Assembly: GCA_032622095.1 (NCBI GenBank)
Contig: CP136061.1
Coordinates: 35,471,797-35,535,796, forward strand
Reading direction: 5' to 3'
Origin: Siphonodentalium dalli
Taxonomy: Eukaryota > Mollusca > Scaphopoda > Gadilida > Siphonodentaliidae
Length of the DNA: 64,000 bases
Below are positions 25,301 to 33,247 of this stretch, piece after piece. The notes under the pieces are model-generated. The model did not search any database. It was not told where the DNA came from and was given only the letters and a program-made list of their open reading frames with translations. Both the position numbers and the translations under genes were made by a program. Position 1 is the first letter of the stretch; each line of letters opens with the position of its first letter.

Positions 25301-28300
25301 GCAATCTTAGGTGGGAGTTGATTGGGAGTTGATCCTTGGCAATGGATAGGTTCCCTTAGCAAACCTAAGTACATGTTATAAAGCTGCTATTTGGCCAATA
25401 AATGAAGTTATGACAAGTTACACTTAATACACCATACTTAGTGATATTGCACCTCAGGTACCAGCCTAGTGGTTTAAAATTGGGAGGTCGCTTCTCCCTG
25501 GGACAAAAAATGGAGAAGTGGCACATTTTAGGGAGAACATGTCTCCCAAGTCACCTTCTAGGCTGATCCTTGTGCCAATTCCTATAATCCTGGCAAGGAT
25601 GGTGTTGGTCCTTATGCAAAATAGATACATATATATATAGTCACACAGTATAGAAGGTGGCTATGTCACCAGTCTGATCTAATTTCCGCCAACACACAAT
25701 TGTACTGTTAATATGGCTTATGAGAGGTAATTCATACTTTTGTGAGTAAATTTTACATATACATAAACAGATTTTATGTGACTTTATAGCCCCACCTTGT
25801 TTTTTTTCGTGAGTATACCTCCGCATTTCATTTCCAGGGATCTAAAACTAGAACTAGAGATTTTTCCAGCCGCCACCGATGCAAGATATATCAGACAGGT
25901 AAAATTGTGGATTAATTTTTTATAGTGGAATCACCTGGGAGTCGGAATTATGGCCCGGTGAATCTGATGCTTGCTATTTGAGACAGGTATCTGTAACCAT
26001 GGTAACATTCTGTTTTAGGGGACTCTGTCTGGATGCAGAACTTTGTTGTGGAGCAACAGATAACCGTTATATTCGAGAGGTATTATATTTAACCAGAGTT
26101 ACATGCATGATATTTTTTAGGGGAATGAATATAGAGAAGGAAATATTCCCTGCAGGTACAGACAGTGCATTCCTGAGAGAGGTAAATGTTAACTCATTTA
26201 ACCCTTCCATGACTCCAGCTTCCTGAAATTTTGTGAAAACTGTGTGCTAATGCATTCTCTAATATATGCGAGTCTCCCATAGGAAGCCTCAAATATATAA
26301 GAGAATATATTGACCTAACAATATTTGCCTTGACCTTGTAAGCCAGTGCATTCTGTTATATATGTGAGGCTCCCTGTGGGTGATTTGCATATATAAGAGA
26401 ATGCACTGGCACAGGATCTTTAATGCTGCACCAGCCCAGCTCCTGTCATGAAAGGGTTAAAGATGTATACAAGGTCCCAATCTATGATAATGTATTATAT
26501 AATGCTTACTAAACAAATCCCCAAGCACTTACTGAAGATGTATACAAGGTTTTCACAATTTATGGAGCAATTCTTTGATTGGAAACTTTGTAAAAACAAT
26601 CGATAAACTATCATATATAACGGAACAAATGGGTATATCAATGCGTTCAAATATAATTAGCCATATGCATGTCTGCATGAAATTACTGTGTAATAGGCCT
26701 TTATGTGACATTGCATGGATTTTTTTCATTTATTTTTTAAAAGCCACCATTTTTGTTTCAACTTGAGACCATGTGATTCCTCACTGTGAATCTAAATAAA
26801 AATATTGGTTTGGTATATATTATCCTGGAACCCTGAATACATATTTTAATGATATTGTCATTAGTGAAGGTAAGTTCTATTAATGTTAATTTTATTGTGA
26901 TACATGTATTAACAATTTAGTGTAATACAGGTTGATAGCTTTGCAACCCGTTACCCAATGTGCTTGTTACCATCATCATTACCCACAATCAATTTGGACA
27001 AGGAACAATGTCATCACCCTGCAATTTCGCTTCCACATCTCTTTTTTTTAAATCCAGTATTTTGTTAGCATATTAGATATTGTTTATCTTCATGTAATTT
27101 GATTTTAGATGGAAAAAAAACACATTTTCATATCTAGAGTTATAAATGATATTTATTTGGTTTGGTAAATATTGCGTGTTCTAAACCAATGGAAGTTAAT
27201 TTGATTGACATACGGTAATATATCCAGAAATTCAATTTGAAATATCAGACATTTGAGGGAAACGTCCATCTAGACCTTAACTGCCTTTATGCTTGTATCA
27301 CTAACACTCACCTAGTTTTAAATTGCAGGTTGCCAAAATTACATGCTTCACACCTAATTTGTTTGAAATTTTACACCTCATATAGGTTGTAATTATTCTC
27401 ATTGTTTGATTTTCCAACCAATAATTATACCCCGACTTTCAAAGAAAATGGGGGGTATACTGGATTGACTGCGGCTGTTCATCACACTTTCTCCCGCTGT
27501 GTGTCCGTCCGTCCGACCTCATAACTCAAACAACTATGAACCGATTTCAATAATTTTTTGTATGCAATCTCCTTAGGCCCGCGTCTCCACATGATGCTAA
27601 TTGCGGTGCGGTCTGACTTTCTTTTTTTAAGTTACGCCTTACTTTTCGACTTATTTTGACTTAGAAAATTCTGTCCGACTTAATAACTTTAAGAAATATA
27701 AACCGATTTCAATCATTTTTGGTATACATGCTTCTCACAACACCCTCTCTACATGATGCGGCTCAGGGTTGGCTCGGACTGTTTTTCCTAACATTACACT
27801 TCATTTTTGACTTTTTTTTTGTGGATTTGGGATTTTTTTGTGTGTGGATGTTATCAAGTTAGGAAACATTCGACAAAAGGCATCTTAGATGTTAAGATTG
27901 CCTTTCATTTTCTACCCTTTTTTGGGTTTCTGCAATCATTCGAACAAATATGAACCAATTTGAATATTTTTTTCTGTACAAGCTTCTTGCGACACCATAT
28001 CGAAATTATTAATCCAAATTTTTCTTTAAAGTTAAAAATCTTTTTTGTTGGGTTTACGGATAATGCGAGTTGAATTTGCCACGGTGGAGGTATGCTAGCA
28101 CGCGAGTGCACACCTCTTGTTAATTATGCTGCTGTTTTTTAGACCAACAGCAGCATATTTTTCCATAATATTCTATATAATTTCCAACAATTGTGGTCTG
28201 GTTCAAGGCGAAATTTCAAGGTAGACACCCCTCCCCCTCAATGGCGACCCTCTAGCCAAGTCCCTGCCACAACCCATGTTTTTCAGTTTATTGTTTATTG

Positions 28301-29391
28301 CTCGCCCCAGCATTTCTTAACCCTTTCGTGATGGGAGCTGCGCTAGTACAGCACTAAAGATTATGTGCCATTGCATTCTCTTATATATGCGAGTCTCCCA
28401 TAGGGAGCATTGCATATATAAGAGAATGCACTGGCTTACAAGGTCAATGTAAATATTGTTAGGCCAATGTATTCTCTTTGAATGATGCAAACAATATGGT
28501 AATTATAATGAAAATGAGTTTATGACTGAACTCATTAACTATCTTAACTAATTACCATGTTGTTTGCATCGTTCATAGAGAACATGAGTCTATTTTGCAC
28601 TCATTCTTGGCTCAAATTCATTCATTTGTTGCATATATTCTGTTGACTATAAAAGGAGATGGTCCCATAAATGGCCGGATTTAGTGTACAGTAACCATTT
28701 AATCATTTCAACTAATTCTCATTCTCTAATTTTAGCCTCTTCAAGCTAATTTATATCATGTAGTTTTAATCAATTTCAACTAATAATAATTCTCTATTTT
28801 GAATAACTGCAAACTAACTATCATTCTGTCATTCTATCATTCTATCACTTCAAACTTTGATTCGTTATGACCTTAAGTGATGCTAAGTAATTTCTCATAC
28901 TCGTATGAGAAGGCGTTAATTTCTCTATATCCCCAAATTGGCAGACAACACAATGCGTAACGAGGTGCCAAATGGGTGCACATCACCAACTTCTCCATCT
29001 AGGAACTTAAATCTAAGTCAAGGTCTCCCATAGATGAGGCCATGCAGAATGAGGTCCCAGAATGGTAGCCTGCTGTGTGGGGTTGCGTCACTAATTCACC
29101 CTCTGGGGACCTCATTTGGCAAATGTCCGGCACCATATTTTGAGGTCTGTATATAGAGCATTGTTTGCGTTATCTTTCAGATATCTATAGTATTCTTGTT
29201 TTATTGAGTTTTGTTCCGTTTTCTTTCAGATTGGTATTCCGGCTATAGGATTCTCGCCGATGAACAATACTCCAATCCTGCTGCATGATCACAACGAATA
29301 CCTTAACGAGAAGATATTCCTACGAGGAGTCGATATCTACTGCAAAATCATTCAATCCCTGGCTAATGTTTTGACTGAAAAAGAATGCTGA
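7232..29391 (+). CDS. ACY1: Aminoacylase-1 (N-acyl-L-amino-acid amidohydrolase), complete 16-position gene
   Basis: Cytosolic zinc enzyme that hydrolyses N-acetyl amino acids to acetate and the free amino acid. Sixteen coding positions, all with GT-AG borders and matching phases, total 1209 nt (402 residues plus stop), close to the about 408 of vertebrate ACY1. Seen in the conceptual protein: SHIDVVP with H76 and D78; RGSQDMK with metal ligand D109; PDEEIGG with catalytic E143 and ligand E144; ALDEG with ligand E171; PGHGSRF with H202; QPNVVPA with N259; FDMRV (D270, R272); the TDxR segment at 342-345; and LLHDHNE with ligand H368. The single lid/dimerisation domain lies between E171 and about residue 300. 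Position 15 has four alternative exon copies. The start ATG at 7232 matches the family N-terminus; an AG at 7214-7215 after a T tract suggests a 5' untranslated exon upstream. The assignment is very secure from motif order and full-length frame. Confidence 0.96.
7388..7555. repeat. 30-bp minisatellite (five units)
   Basis: ctgactgttaacactgatat then gagggtgtca, the last units extended by gcaccctt. In ACY1 intron 1. Confidence 0.9.
7856..8230. repeat. Minisatellite tatttgtgtcctctattacc, about 14 units
   Basis: Units of about 23-27 bp with variable linkers (agagagt, cagagat, aatat). Open frames here are repeat artefacts. Ends about 100 nt before ACY1 exon 2. Confidence 0.9.
8335..8399 (+). CDS. 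ACY1: ACY1 coding exon 2 (residues 28-49)
   Basis: 65 nt between ttcatttcag and gtaaag. It encodes [18 protein letters not shown] followed by NVVE, completing Asp28 from the split codon. Ends on a codon boundary. Confidence 0.94.
9038..9142 (+). CDS. ACY1: ACY1 coding exon 3, first metal ligand (residues 50-84)
   Basis: 105 nt between gttttag and gtaagt, phase 0 at both ends. Contains SHIDVVP: H76 is a zinc ligand and D78 the catalytic-site aspartate of the M20 HxD signature (human H80 and D82 by alignment). Confidence 0.96.
9250..9690. mobile_element. GAATGAGGTCCCC foldback family (family D), in ACY1 intron
   Basis: Starts gacatttgcaaaatgagg and ends cattctacaaatgccggacac. Both arms carry the ggtgaattt(a/g)gtgatgcta / tagcatcac(t/c)aaattcacc inverted pair. 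Thirteen copies in this window. Confidence 0.7.
9778..9849 (+). CDS. ACY1: ACY1 coding exon 4 (residues 85-108)
   Basis: 72 nt between cctgcag and gttagt, phase 0 at both ends. Encodes [10 protein letters not shown] followed by the GDIYARGSQ stretch that leads into the bridging metal ligand in the next exon. Confidence 0.95.
10594..10616 (+). CDS. ACY1: ACY1 23-nt micro-exon carrying bridging ligand D109
   Basis: Only 23 nt between tttcag and gtaagt. Encodes DMKCVGI plus two bases of Gln116. D109 is the aspartate that bridges the two zinc ions in this family, so skipping would shift the frame and destroy the active site. It is too short to appear as an open reading frame by itself but is required for phase (exon 4 ends phase 0, exon 6 starts phase 2). 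Confidence 0.93.
11225..13209 (+). mobile_element. Pearl/HINE-like element, copy 2
   Basis: Same start, microsatellite (about 11287-11333) and identical last 40 nt with hairpin as the copy at 5542-7199, same orientation. The core is diverged and single-copy rather than a clean tandem array. It ends 18 nt before ACY1 exon 6. Confidence 0.8.
13227..13303 (+). CDS. ACY1: ACY1 coding exon 6 (residues 117-141)
   Basis: 77 nt between ttcttacag and gttagt. Encodes [20 protein letters not shown] then LTWVP, ending in phase 1 inside the PDEEIGG motif. A Pearl-like element ends 18 nt before it. Its last 19 nt and donor form the first unit of a 38-bp minisatellite. Confidence 0.94.
13285..13436. repeat. 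38-bp minisatellite that includes the ACY1 exon 6 donor
   Basis: Four units starting catctaac at 13285, 13323, 13361 and 13399. Unit 1 spans the last 19 exon bases and the gttagt donor; units 2-4 have ggcag, gacag and gtcag at the donor place. Confidence 0.88.
13619..13725. mobile_element. Family B2 MITE left half
   Basis: TTAACCCTTCCATGACGGGAG and the left half of one core hairpin, in the ACY1 intron after exon 6. Confidence 0.55.
13933..14022 (+). CDS. ACY1: ACY1 coding exon 7, catalytic Glu (residues 142-171)
   Basis: 90 nt between acttcag and gtttgt. Starts with DEEIGG, carrying general base E143 and metal ligand E144, and ends with ALDE, metal ligand E171. Confidence 0.96.
14270..14875. 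mobile_element. Element with repeated TTGCCAAATG ends
   Basis: Repeated tttgccaaatg / gccaaatgaaaat at both borders (14310-14365 and 14775-14850), flanked by gttagccaggg and gaggttagcaggtc. A related stretch lies near 19185-19250. Confidence 0.35.
14941..15241. mobile_element. Family D foldback
   Basis: Flanks caggcctgagtttagtgt and acactaaactcaggcttg are inverted; inner gaatgaggtcaccagaggg arms. Confidence 0.7.
15866..15922 (+). CDS. ACY1: ACY1 coding exon 8 (residues 172-190)
   Basis: 57 nt between ttcacag and gtgagt. Encodes [19 protein letters not shown]. The FYGERS(V/P)WW stretch matches the family at the entry to the lid domain. Confidence 0.94.
16781..16997. mobile_element. Family A foldback MITE, copy 2
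   Basis: Near-perfect palindrome with TA ends and central gctctccccgagagc. Inside the ACY1 intron between exons 8 and 9. Confidence 0.8.
17193..17266 (+). CDS. ACY1: ACY1 coding exon 9, lid-domain His (residues 191-215)
   Basis: 74 nt between cttccag and gtatct. Contains [12 protein letters not shown]202 corresponds to human H206, which reaches across the dimer into the partner active site. Confidence 0.95.
17493..17955. mobile_element. Family B1 MITE, copy 2
   Basis: Nearly identical to 1884-2347, same orientation of the internal ctgcagggagcccc segment. Lies in the ACY1 intron between exons 9 and 10. Confidence 0.8.
18228..18277 (+). CDS. ACY1: ACY1 coding exon 10 (residues 216-231)
   Basis: 50 nt after a long T tract and cag, before gtaagt. 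Encodes [16 protein letters not shown], a charged lid-domain helix. Ends in phase 2. Confidence 0.92.
18565..18628 (+). CDS. ACY1: ACY1 coding exon 11 (residues 232-253)
   Basis: 64 nt between ctttcag and gtgagt. Encodes [20 protein letters not shown] then LG. The VTxxNxTxL(x)GG strand is typical of the family. Confidence 0.94.
18629..20676 (+). other. ACY1 introns 11-12 and 12-13, mostly unannotated
   Basis: Apart from exon 12 (19014-19056), holds a ttggccaaatg-type fragment (19185-19250) and a local palindrome cgatacaccggtgcatcggtgtat near 20250; no other structure seen. Confidence 0.4.
19014..19056 (+). CDS. ACY1: ACY1 coding exon 12 (residues 254-267)
   Basis: 43 nt between tttattag and gtaacc. 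Encodes [14 protein letters not shown]. The GGxxxNVVP motif carries N259, a dimer-interface residue in the family. Confidence 0.95.
20677..20780 (+). CDS. ACY1: ACY1 coding exon 13 (residues 268-302)
   Basis: 104 nt between tcttgtag and gttcga. Begins [20 protein letters not shown] and ends [16 protein letters not shown]270 and R272 match the conserved DxR of the lid domain. Confidence 0.95.
20927..22383. mobile_element. TA-flanked DNA transposon remnant, about 1.46 kb
   Basis: TA-CAGTGAAACCTGCTTTGG ... AACAGGTTTCACTG-TA, with inner subterminal gaccacctgtc motifs in inverted arrangement. Ends like these are common in pogo/Tigger-type elements. No transposase frame remains. In the ACY1 intron between exons 13 and 14. 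Confidence 0.65.
22890..22969 (+). CDS. ACY1: ACY1 coding exon 14 (residues 303-328)
   Basis: 80 nt between gtttgcag and gtgagt. Encodes [20 protein letters not shown] then STTCDS and ends in phase 2 (CT of Leu329). This is the upstream partner for all four alternative copies of the next exon, 2.9 kb downstream. Confidence 0.94.
23136..23392. mobile_element. Family D foldback, compact near-perfect palindrome
   Basis: Starts caagccttgaaatagtgtgt and ends acacactatttcaaggctt. The internal spacer is lost, leaving two head-to-head palindromes. Confidence 0.78.
23561..23815. mobile_element. Family A foldback MITE, copy 3, with rearranged centre
   Basis: TA ends and arms as in the other copies, but the centre holds an additional alternating inverted copy of the tccgatgaatggcaacaagc arm segment, giving three nested hairpins. 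Confidence 0.75.
23918..24171. repeat. 21-bp minisatellite, 12 units
   Basis: atg(a/g)catacacacccccgcag in exact 21-bp steps. Because the period is a multiple of three, several frames on both strands stay open; no evidence of coding. Confidence 0.93.
25838..25898 (+). CDS. ACY1: ACY1 alternative exon 15, copy 1 (canonical ATDARY)
   Basis: 61 nt between atttccag and gtaaaa. Completes Leu329, then encodes [20 protein letters not shown] (residues 330-349). This copy is the closest to the vertebrate ACY1 sequence and keeps both arginines of the TDxRYxxR segment (R345 and R348). The phase joins exactly to exon 14 and exon 16. It is followed by three further copies with the same length and phase. 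Confidence 0.95.
25926..25986 (+). CDS. ACY1: ACY1 alternative exon 15, copy 2 (ESDACY, Arg to Cys)
   Basis: 61 nt between ttttttatag and gtatct, only 27 nt after copy 1. Completes Leu329 as CTT, then encodes [20 protein letters not shown] with no stop. Shares E336, P339, D343, A344, Y346, R348 and Q349 with copy 1. R345 is Cys and T342 is Ser. Divergent, but length, phase and both splice borders are intact. Confidence 0.78.
26019..26079 (+). CDS. ACY1: ACY1 alternative exon 15, copy 3 (canonical ATDNRY)
   Basis: 61 nt between ctgttttag and gtatta, 32 nt after copy 2. Encodes [20 protein letters not shown] after Leu329. Its ATDNRYIR octamer is identical to the vertebrate motif. The F-P before the motif is replaced by Cys-Cys. 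About half of its residues match copy 1. Confidence 0.87.
26121..26181 (+). CDS. ACY1: ACY1 alternative exon 15, copy 4 (GTDSAF, Arg to Ala)
   Basis: 61 nt between attttttag and gtaaat, 41 nt after copy 3. Encodes [20 protein letters not shown] after Leu329. It keeps EIFPA, TD and the final Arg348 but has Ala at position 345 and Phe at 346. Seventeen bases downstream a piggyBac-like MITE begins. Confidence 0.85.
26198..26460. mobile_element. Family B2 piggyBac-like MITE in ACY1, just after exon 15 copy 4
   Basis: TTAACCCTTCCATGACTCC ... GTCATGAAAGGGTTAA with two core hairpins. Starts 17 nt after the copy 4 exon end. Confidence 0.75.
27422..28125 (+). mobile_element. Helentron-like element with ATACCCC / GGGGTAT subterminal repeats
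   Basis: Begins aattataccccgactttc and ggggggtatactggatt, carries short gtccgtccgtccg and repeated cctcataactcaaacaa-type motifs, and ends gtgcacacctcttgttaatta. Lies in the ACY1 intron after the alternative exons. Same family as 30855-31518 (opposite strand) and a 5' fragment at 2374. Confidence 0.55.
28318..28485. mobile_element. Family B2 MITE, right-truncated
   Basis: TTAACCCTTTCGTGATGGGAGC and one core hairpin; interrupted before the second hairpin, where another AT-rich foldback begins. Confidence 0.6.
28486..28712. mobile_element. Relative of the 33051 MITE, right end intact
   Basis: Contains gatgcaaacaatatggtaat and its inverse plus the aatggccggatttagtgtac right end; inserted in or joined to the B2 fragment at 28318. 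Confidence 0.55.
28930..29146. mobile_element. Family D right-half fragment
   Basis: Retains the spacer (ccccaaattggcagacaaca) and right arm; lies about 80 nt before ACY1 exon 16. Confidence 0.55.
29230..29391 (+). CDS. ACY1: ACY1 terminal coding exon 16 (residues 350-402 and stop)
   Basis: 162 nt after ctttcag to TGA. Begins [21 protein letters not shown]368 is the last zinc ligand (human H373), followed by [17 protein letters not shown]. The exon starts in phase 0, as required after any single 61-nt copy of exon 15. Confidence 0.96.
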   Translation: MGIPAIGFSPMNNTPILLHDHNEYLNEKIFLRGVDIYCKIIQSLANVLTEKEC

Positions 29392-29920
29392 CAAAACAGA
29401 ATGCTATAACTGATCTCGATATCTCAGGCTATTTCATGGAGAGAATGGAGACAGTTGATTAAGAAATATACATGTATATCACATGCAACCCCTATTATAT
29501 CATTAAAAATATGCGCAATACTGTCATATACGGTGTGAAGCGTCTCAGCCAACGCTGTAAATGTATGCATTTTGTAGTTTTTTTTAAGGATTTTGATTTG
29601 TTAAAAAGCATAAAGCTCTAGCTTTTTCATCTTCATCTCGTTATGTTGGGTTATAAGATTTTATGAATCTCGTTTGATAAATTTGATTCACAACTCGTCT
29701 ACGACTCGTAAAATCTTATATCCCAACATAACACCTGTACTTTGTACTTTATTCTAGTAGAAACGACACATTTCTTTAGGCTACGAACAATACAACGAGC
29801 TTCTGTTTGGCCGTATACTGACAAAATACCCAGGCATTTTCAGGATTATCTCCTAGTCAATAGTTTTTGGCTGTCTTTATCTGCTGATATTTTTATTACA
29901 ATAAATAAATTAAATAAAGT
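29392..29920 (+). other. ACY1 3' UTR with candidate poly(A) signals
   Basis: Non-coding stretch after the ACY1 stop. An ATTAAA lies near 29501 and overlapping AATAAA-like hexamers near 29900-29918. A foldback (about 29640-29732; arms around gttatgttgggttataagat and its complement) sits inside. The 3' end is inferred; no cleavage site can be fixed. Confidence 0.35.
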
Positions 29921-30355
29921 TATATCTTAGGCCATAAGTTCTTGGCTCCGAATGTTTACTTTATACTTAACTGGAGTCATACTTATCTATATTAGAGTCA
30001 AGAGCCTCGAGTGCTTAATATTTCTCTGATGTTTACTAATTTTTAGAGTTTATTCTGCAATTGATATATATTTGTTGTGAGAGCTTTAATTTTTTTCCAG
30101 TGATTTTTTTTCCATCACTATATTTTACCTAACATTTCCTTTGAGGTAATTTTTTGTATCATCTGACAATTACCTATGTAACTATTTCCTGGCAGCACCA
30201 ACAGTATATTCTTAAAAGTATTTTGTTGAAATCCTGAGTTGTTTTCTATCCATTGTCAGAATTTCCTAATGGGGTAATCAGTAATACTCGGAATTAGGGT
30301 CGTCATGATTAAACCTTTCTATACTAAATGGATGCTCACACTCAGTTATATAAGA

Positions 30356-30573
30356 CTATAATAATGCCCTAAATAATGGACTCCTTAACCACAGCAGAAT
30401 TATGGGTAACTTTTCAGGATTTAGTCGGAAATATGGCTTGTTGCCATTCATCGGAAAGCTCTCAGTTAGAGCTTTCCGATGAATGGCAACAACCCATATT
30501 TCCGACTAAATCCTGAAAAATTACCCACAATTCTGCTGTGGTTAAGGAGTCGATTAATTAGGGAATTACTGTA
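30356..30573. mobile_element. Family A foldback MITE, copy 4
   Basis: Full palindrome; the left terminus is mutated (ataatgccct). Intergenic, just after the ACY1 3' region. Confidence 0.7.
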
Positions 30574-30854
30574 CATTGGAAAGGTTTATTATTACCTGGA
30601 GGAGTGTTCAGGAAAAAGAGCAGATGACAGACATGCGAAAAGATAATACAATCGCAGGTTTCATATTCATTGGAGGGAAATGTTCAGATAATAAGCTCAC
30701 CAAACGATCTATGGTCGTTTGTTGAACTTATTATCTGAACATTGTTTATGGGATAACAACTAATCAATGAGTAGTTAGTATAGAAATGGTTAATTTTAAA
30801 TATCATTAGTCGATTATACACATAATCTACCTTAATTTTCCATAGTGACCATAT

Positions 30855-31518
30855 TCAACTAGAGGTGTGACTATCCCAATGGGACTACAGATACCCCCCA
30901 TGTTTTTAAAATACTAAGATGTTTCACATGTCTGTAAACATTTAGTTAAAATAATAAAATAACAGTTCCCATTGCAGGTGCACAACCCTAACCCTAATCT
31001 TAAACCTATTGACCGAAAAATGTAGGAATAAAAGCTCGGACAAAATTATGCATATTGACCGAAAAATGTAGGAATAAAAGCTCGGACAAAATTATGCATG
31101 TTGCGAAAAAAATTCTAAGTCAAATGAATAATGGGGTTAACTCCACAAAAAAAAAATTCGGACAGACTTCATAATCGCAGGTGCACAGGTTCCTATGGTA
31201 CTAATTATCTGTGCCAAGTTTCAAAACAATTGACCAGAAAATGTTGGAATAAAAGCTTGGACAAAATTATGCATTTTGAAAAGATTTTGTAATTTGAAAA
31301 TGGGGCTAACTCCACCAAAAAAATCGGACAGACCTCATAATCGTAGGTGCACAGGTTCCCAAGGTACTAAATATCTGTGCCAAGTTTCAAAAATATTCAC
31401 CAGAAAATGTAGGAATAAAAGCTCGGACAAAATTGTGTCCCCGGACAGACAGACGGACGGATGGACAAGCTGATTCAGTATACCCCCCCCCCCCACAACT
31501 CGTTGCGGGGGTATAATT
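30855..31518 (-). mobile_element. Inverted copy of the ATACCCC element family
   Basis: Begins aactagaggtgtg and ends with a C run and gttgcgggggtataatta, the reverse of the element at 27422. The segment gaccgaaaaatgtaggaata and its continuation is repeated internally about four times. Confidence 0.5.
31013..31440. repeat. Internal repeat aaaatgtaggaataaaagctcgg
   Basis: Four copies (near 31013, 31055, 31230, 31400), each followed by acaaaatt, inside the inverted ATACCCC element. Confidence 0.75.
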
Positions 31519-32281
31519 AATTGTGACTATTTCGTCATCCATTTATATTGTCATCAAAATCACATGTCATATTTCTCATTCTATTGATGCCTTGAGTCTT
31601 GAAAGCAGTTGGGGAAATATGAGATTAAAAGTTTTGAATATTGCAATAATCACTTATTCTATTAATCTGTGTCACTGATGTTGCCTTTGTTGTTATCCCA
31701 TGGTGTGATCGTGTTGGGTACTAAGGTTCGCAAAATTAGTATTTAACCCTTTATTTACTAAATACTCATTCCCTTAGGAAATGCTTAGATAATAAGTTCA
31801 ACAAAGGGTTAACGATACATGCTCACACTGAAATTGGACATGTTACCCATGTTGATAAAATCTTATCAATAGAACTTTGCGACAACAAAATGGCTGCCTC
31901 AACAGCTCGCTTGCATGCCATGCTTGTCTTTATGCGACTGCACCATGATATTAAATTTCTCCGGCTTGTTAAAATAGCAAATAAAAGCCATGAAATTAAA
32001 AAAGGTGTTTTTGAAAAATAATAGATATCTCTCAATTCCATCTATCAGTATTCTCTCAAATTGAACCAAATAATGACATTAAAACACATCACCATGATGC
32101 TATTTGCCCAACCTGCTGGGTATTTTAGTACCAATGCGGTGAAATGAGTAGTTCTGTACCCAAAACGATAGGATAATGACCATCATAATCAATGTGGAGA
32201 GAAAGATAGCCCCTCATCATTTTTAGTCAACTGGGTGTCCTGCCACATAAGTATAGAATAGTCTCAAACTGAATTAAACCC

Positions 32282-32402
32282 AATCAACTGGGTGGCCCAC
32301 CCCAAACAATAGTCCCAAAATGTGTGGCCCACCTCAAACAATAGTCCCAAACTGGGTGGCACACCCCAAACAATAGTCCCAAACTGTGGCCCACCCCTAT
32401 TA
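32282..32402. repeat. Short tandem array actgggtggcccaccccaaa, about four units
   Basis: Units of roughly 33-37 bp with caatagtcccaaa linkers. Confidence 0.75.
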
Positions 32403-32588
32403 AACAATAGCATTAAGCTGAATTAAACAAAGCGAAGAACATAATTGTTGATGCATATAAGTTTAATCTGCATAAAAATAATTAAAACATAACAGCTCTG
32501 TTGAGACAACATGATTGAACAACCAAGTGAGCAGCAAAATAAAATAAATGTCTGACTTTATCTCAAGAAGTATGATTGAAGTAGATAT

Positions 32589-32820
32589 TAACCCTTTCAT
32601 GGCGGGATGCAGCTTAAAGAACCTGTGCCTGCGCATTCTCTTATGTATGTGAGTCTCTGATTTGGAGCCTCGCATATATAAGAGAATACAAGGTATTGTT
32701 AGGCCAATGTATTCTCTTATAGATGGGAGGCTCCCTATGGGAGACTCGCATATAAAAGAGAATGTATTGGCACAGTGTTTTCGCCAAATTTCAGGAAGCT
32801 CCAGTCATGCAAGAGTTATT
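32589..32820. mobile_element. Family B2 MITE
   Basis: TTAACCCTTTCATGGCGGG left end, two core hairpins and a degraded right end gtcatgcaagagttat. Confidence 0.65.
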
Positions 32821-33050
32821 TATCAGCTTTGAATACATAGTGATACAGTTGATATGATAGATGACTGGTTGATGATTATCCCAGACTCTATGTAAGGCCA
32901 GATAAAAAGAATATTTTGTTTCTCAGGGAATATTTTTTTCAAAGTGATGAGGGAGAGAGACATTTTTATTTATTATTTATTTCAAATTAGTTTTGTGAGG
33001 AGGCAGGTATTTATGTATAAAATCATTCTTTTCGTCCTATATTCACCAAA

Positions 33051-33247
33051 GTACTGTAATGTACACTAAATCCGGCCATTTATGGGATCATCTCCTATAT
33101 TATACTCAACATAATATATGCAACAAATGAATAAAATACACTCATGTGCTCTATGAACGATGCAAACAACATGGGAATATATGCTGTTGGATATAAAAGG
33201 ATATGGTTTCATAAATGGCCGGATTTAGTGTACAGTACCCCTTTAAT
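33051..33247. mobile_element. GTACACTAAATCCGGCC foldback MITE
   Basis: gtacactaaatccggccatt and aatggccggatttagtgtac inverted ends; the internal gaacgatgcaaacaacatgg segment is shared with 28490-28710. Confidence 0.65.

Noticed and set aside
26840-26880. Possible fifth cassette exon ending gtgaag|gtaagt
   Set aside because: The required 20-codon frame contains a stop and shows none of the E...TD...R pattern; no suitable acceptor 61 nt upstream.
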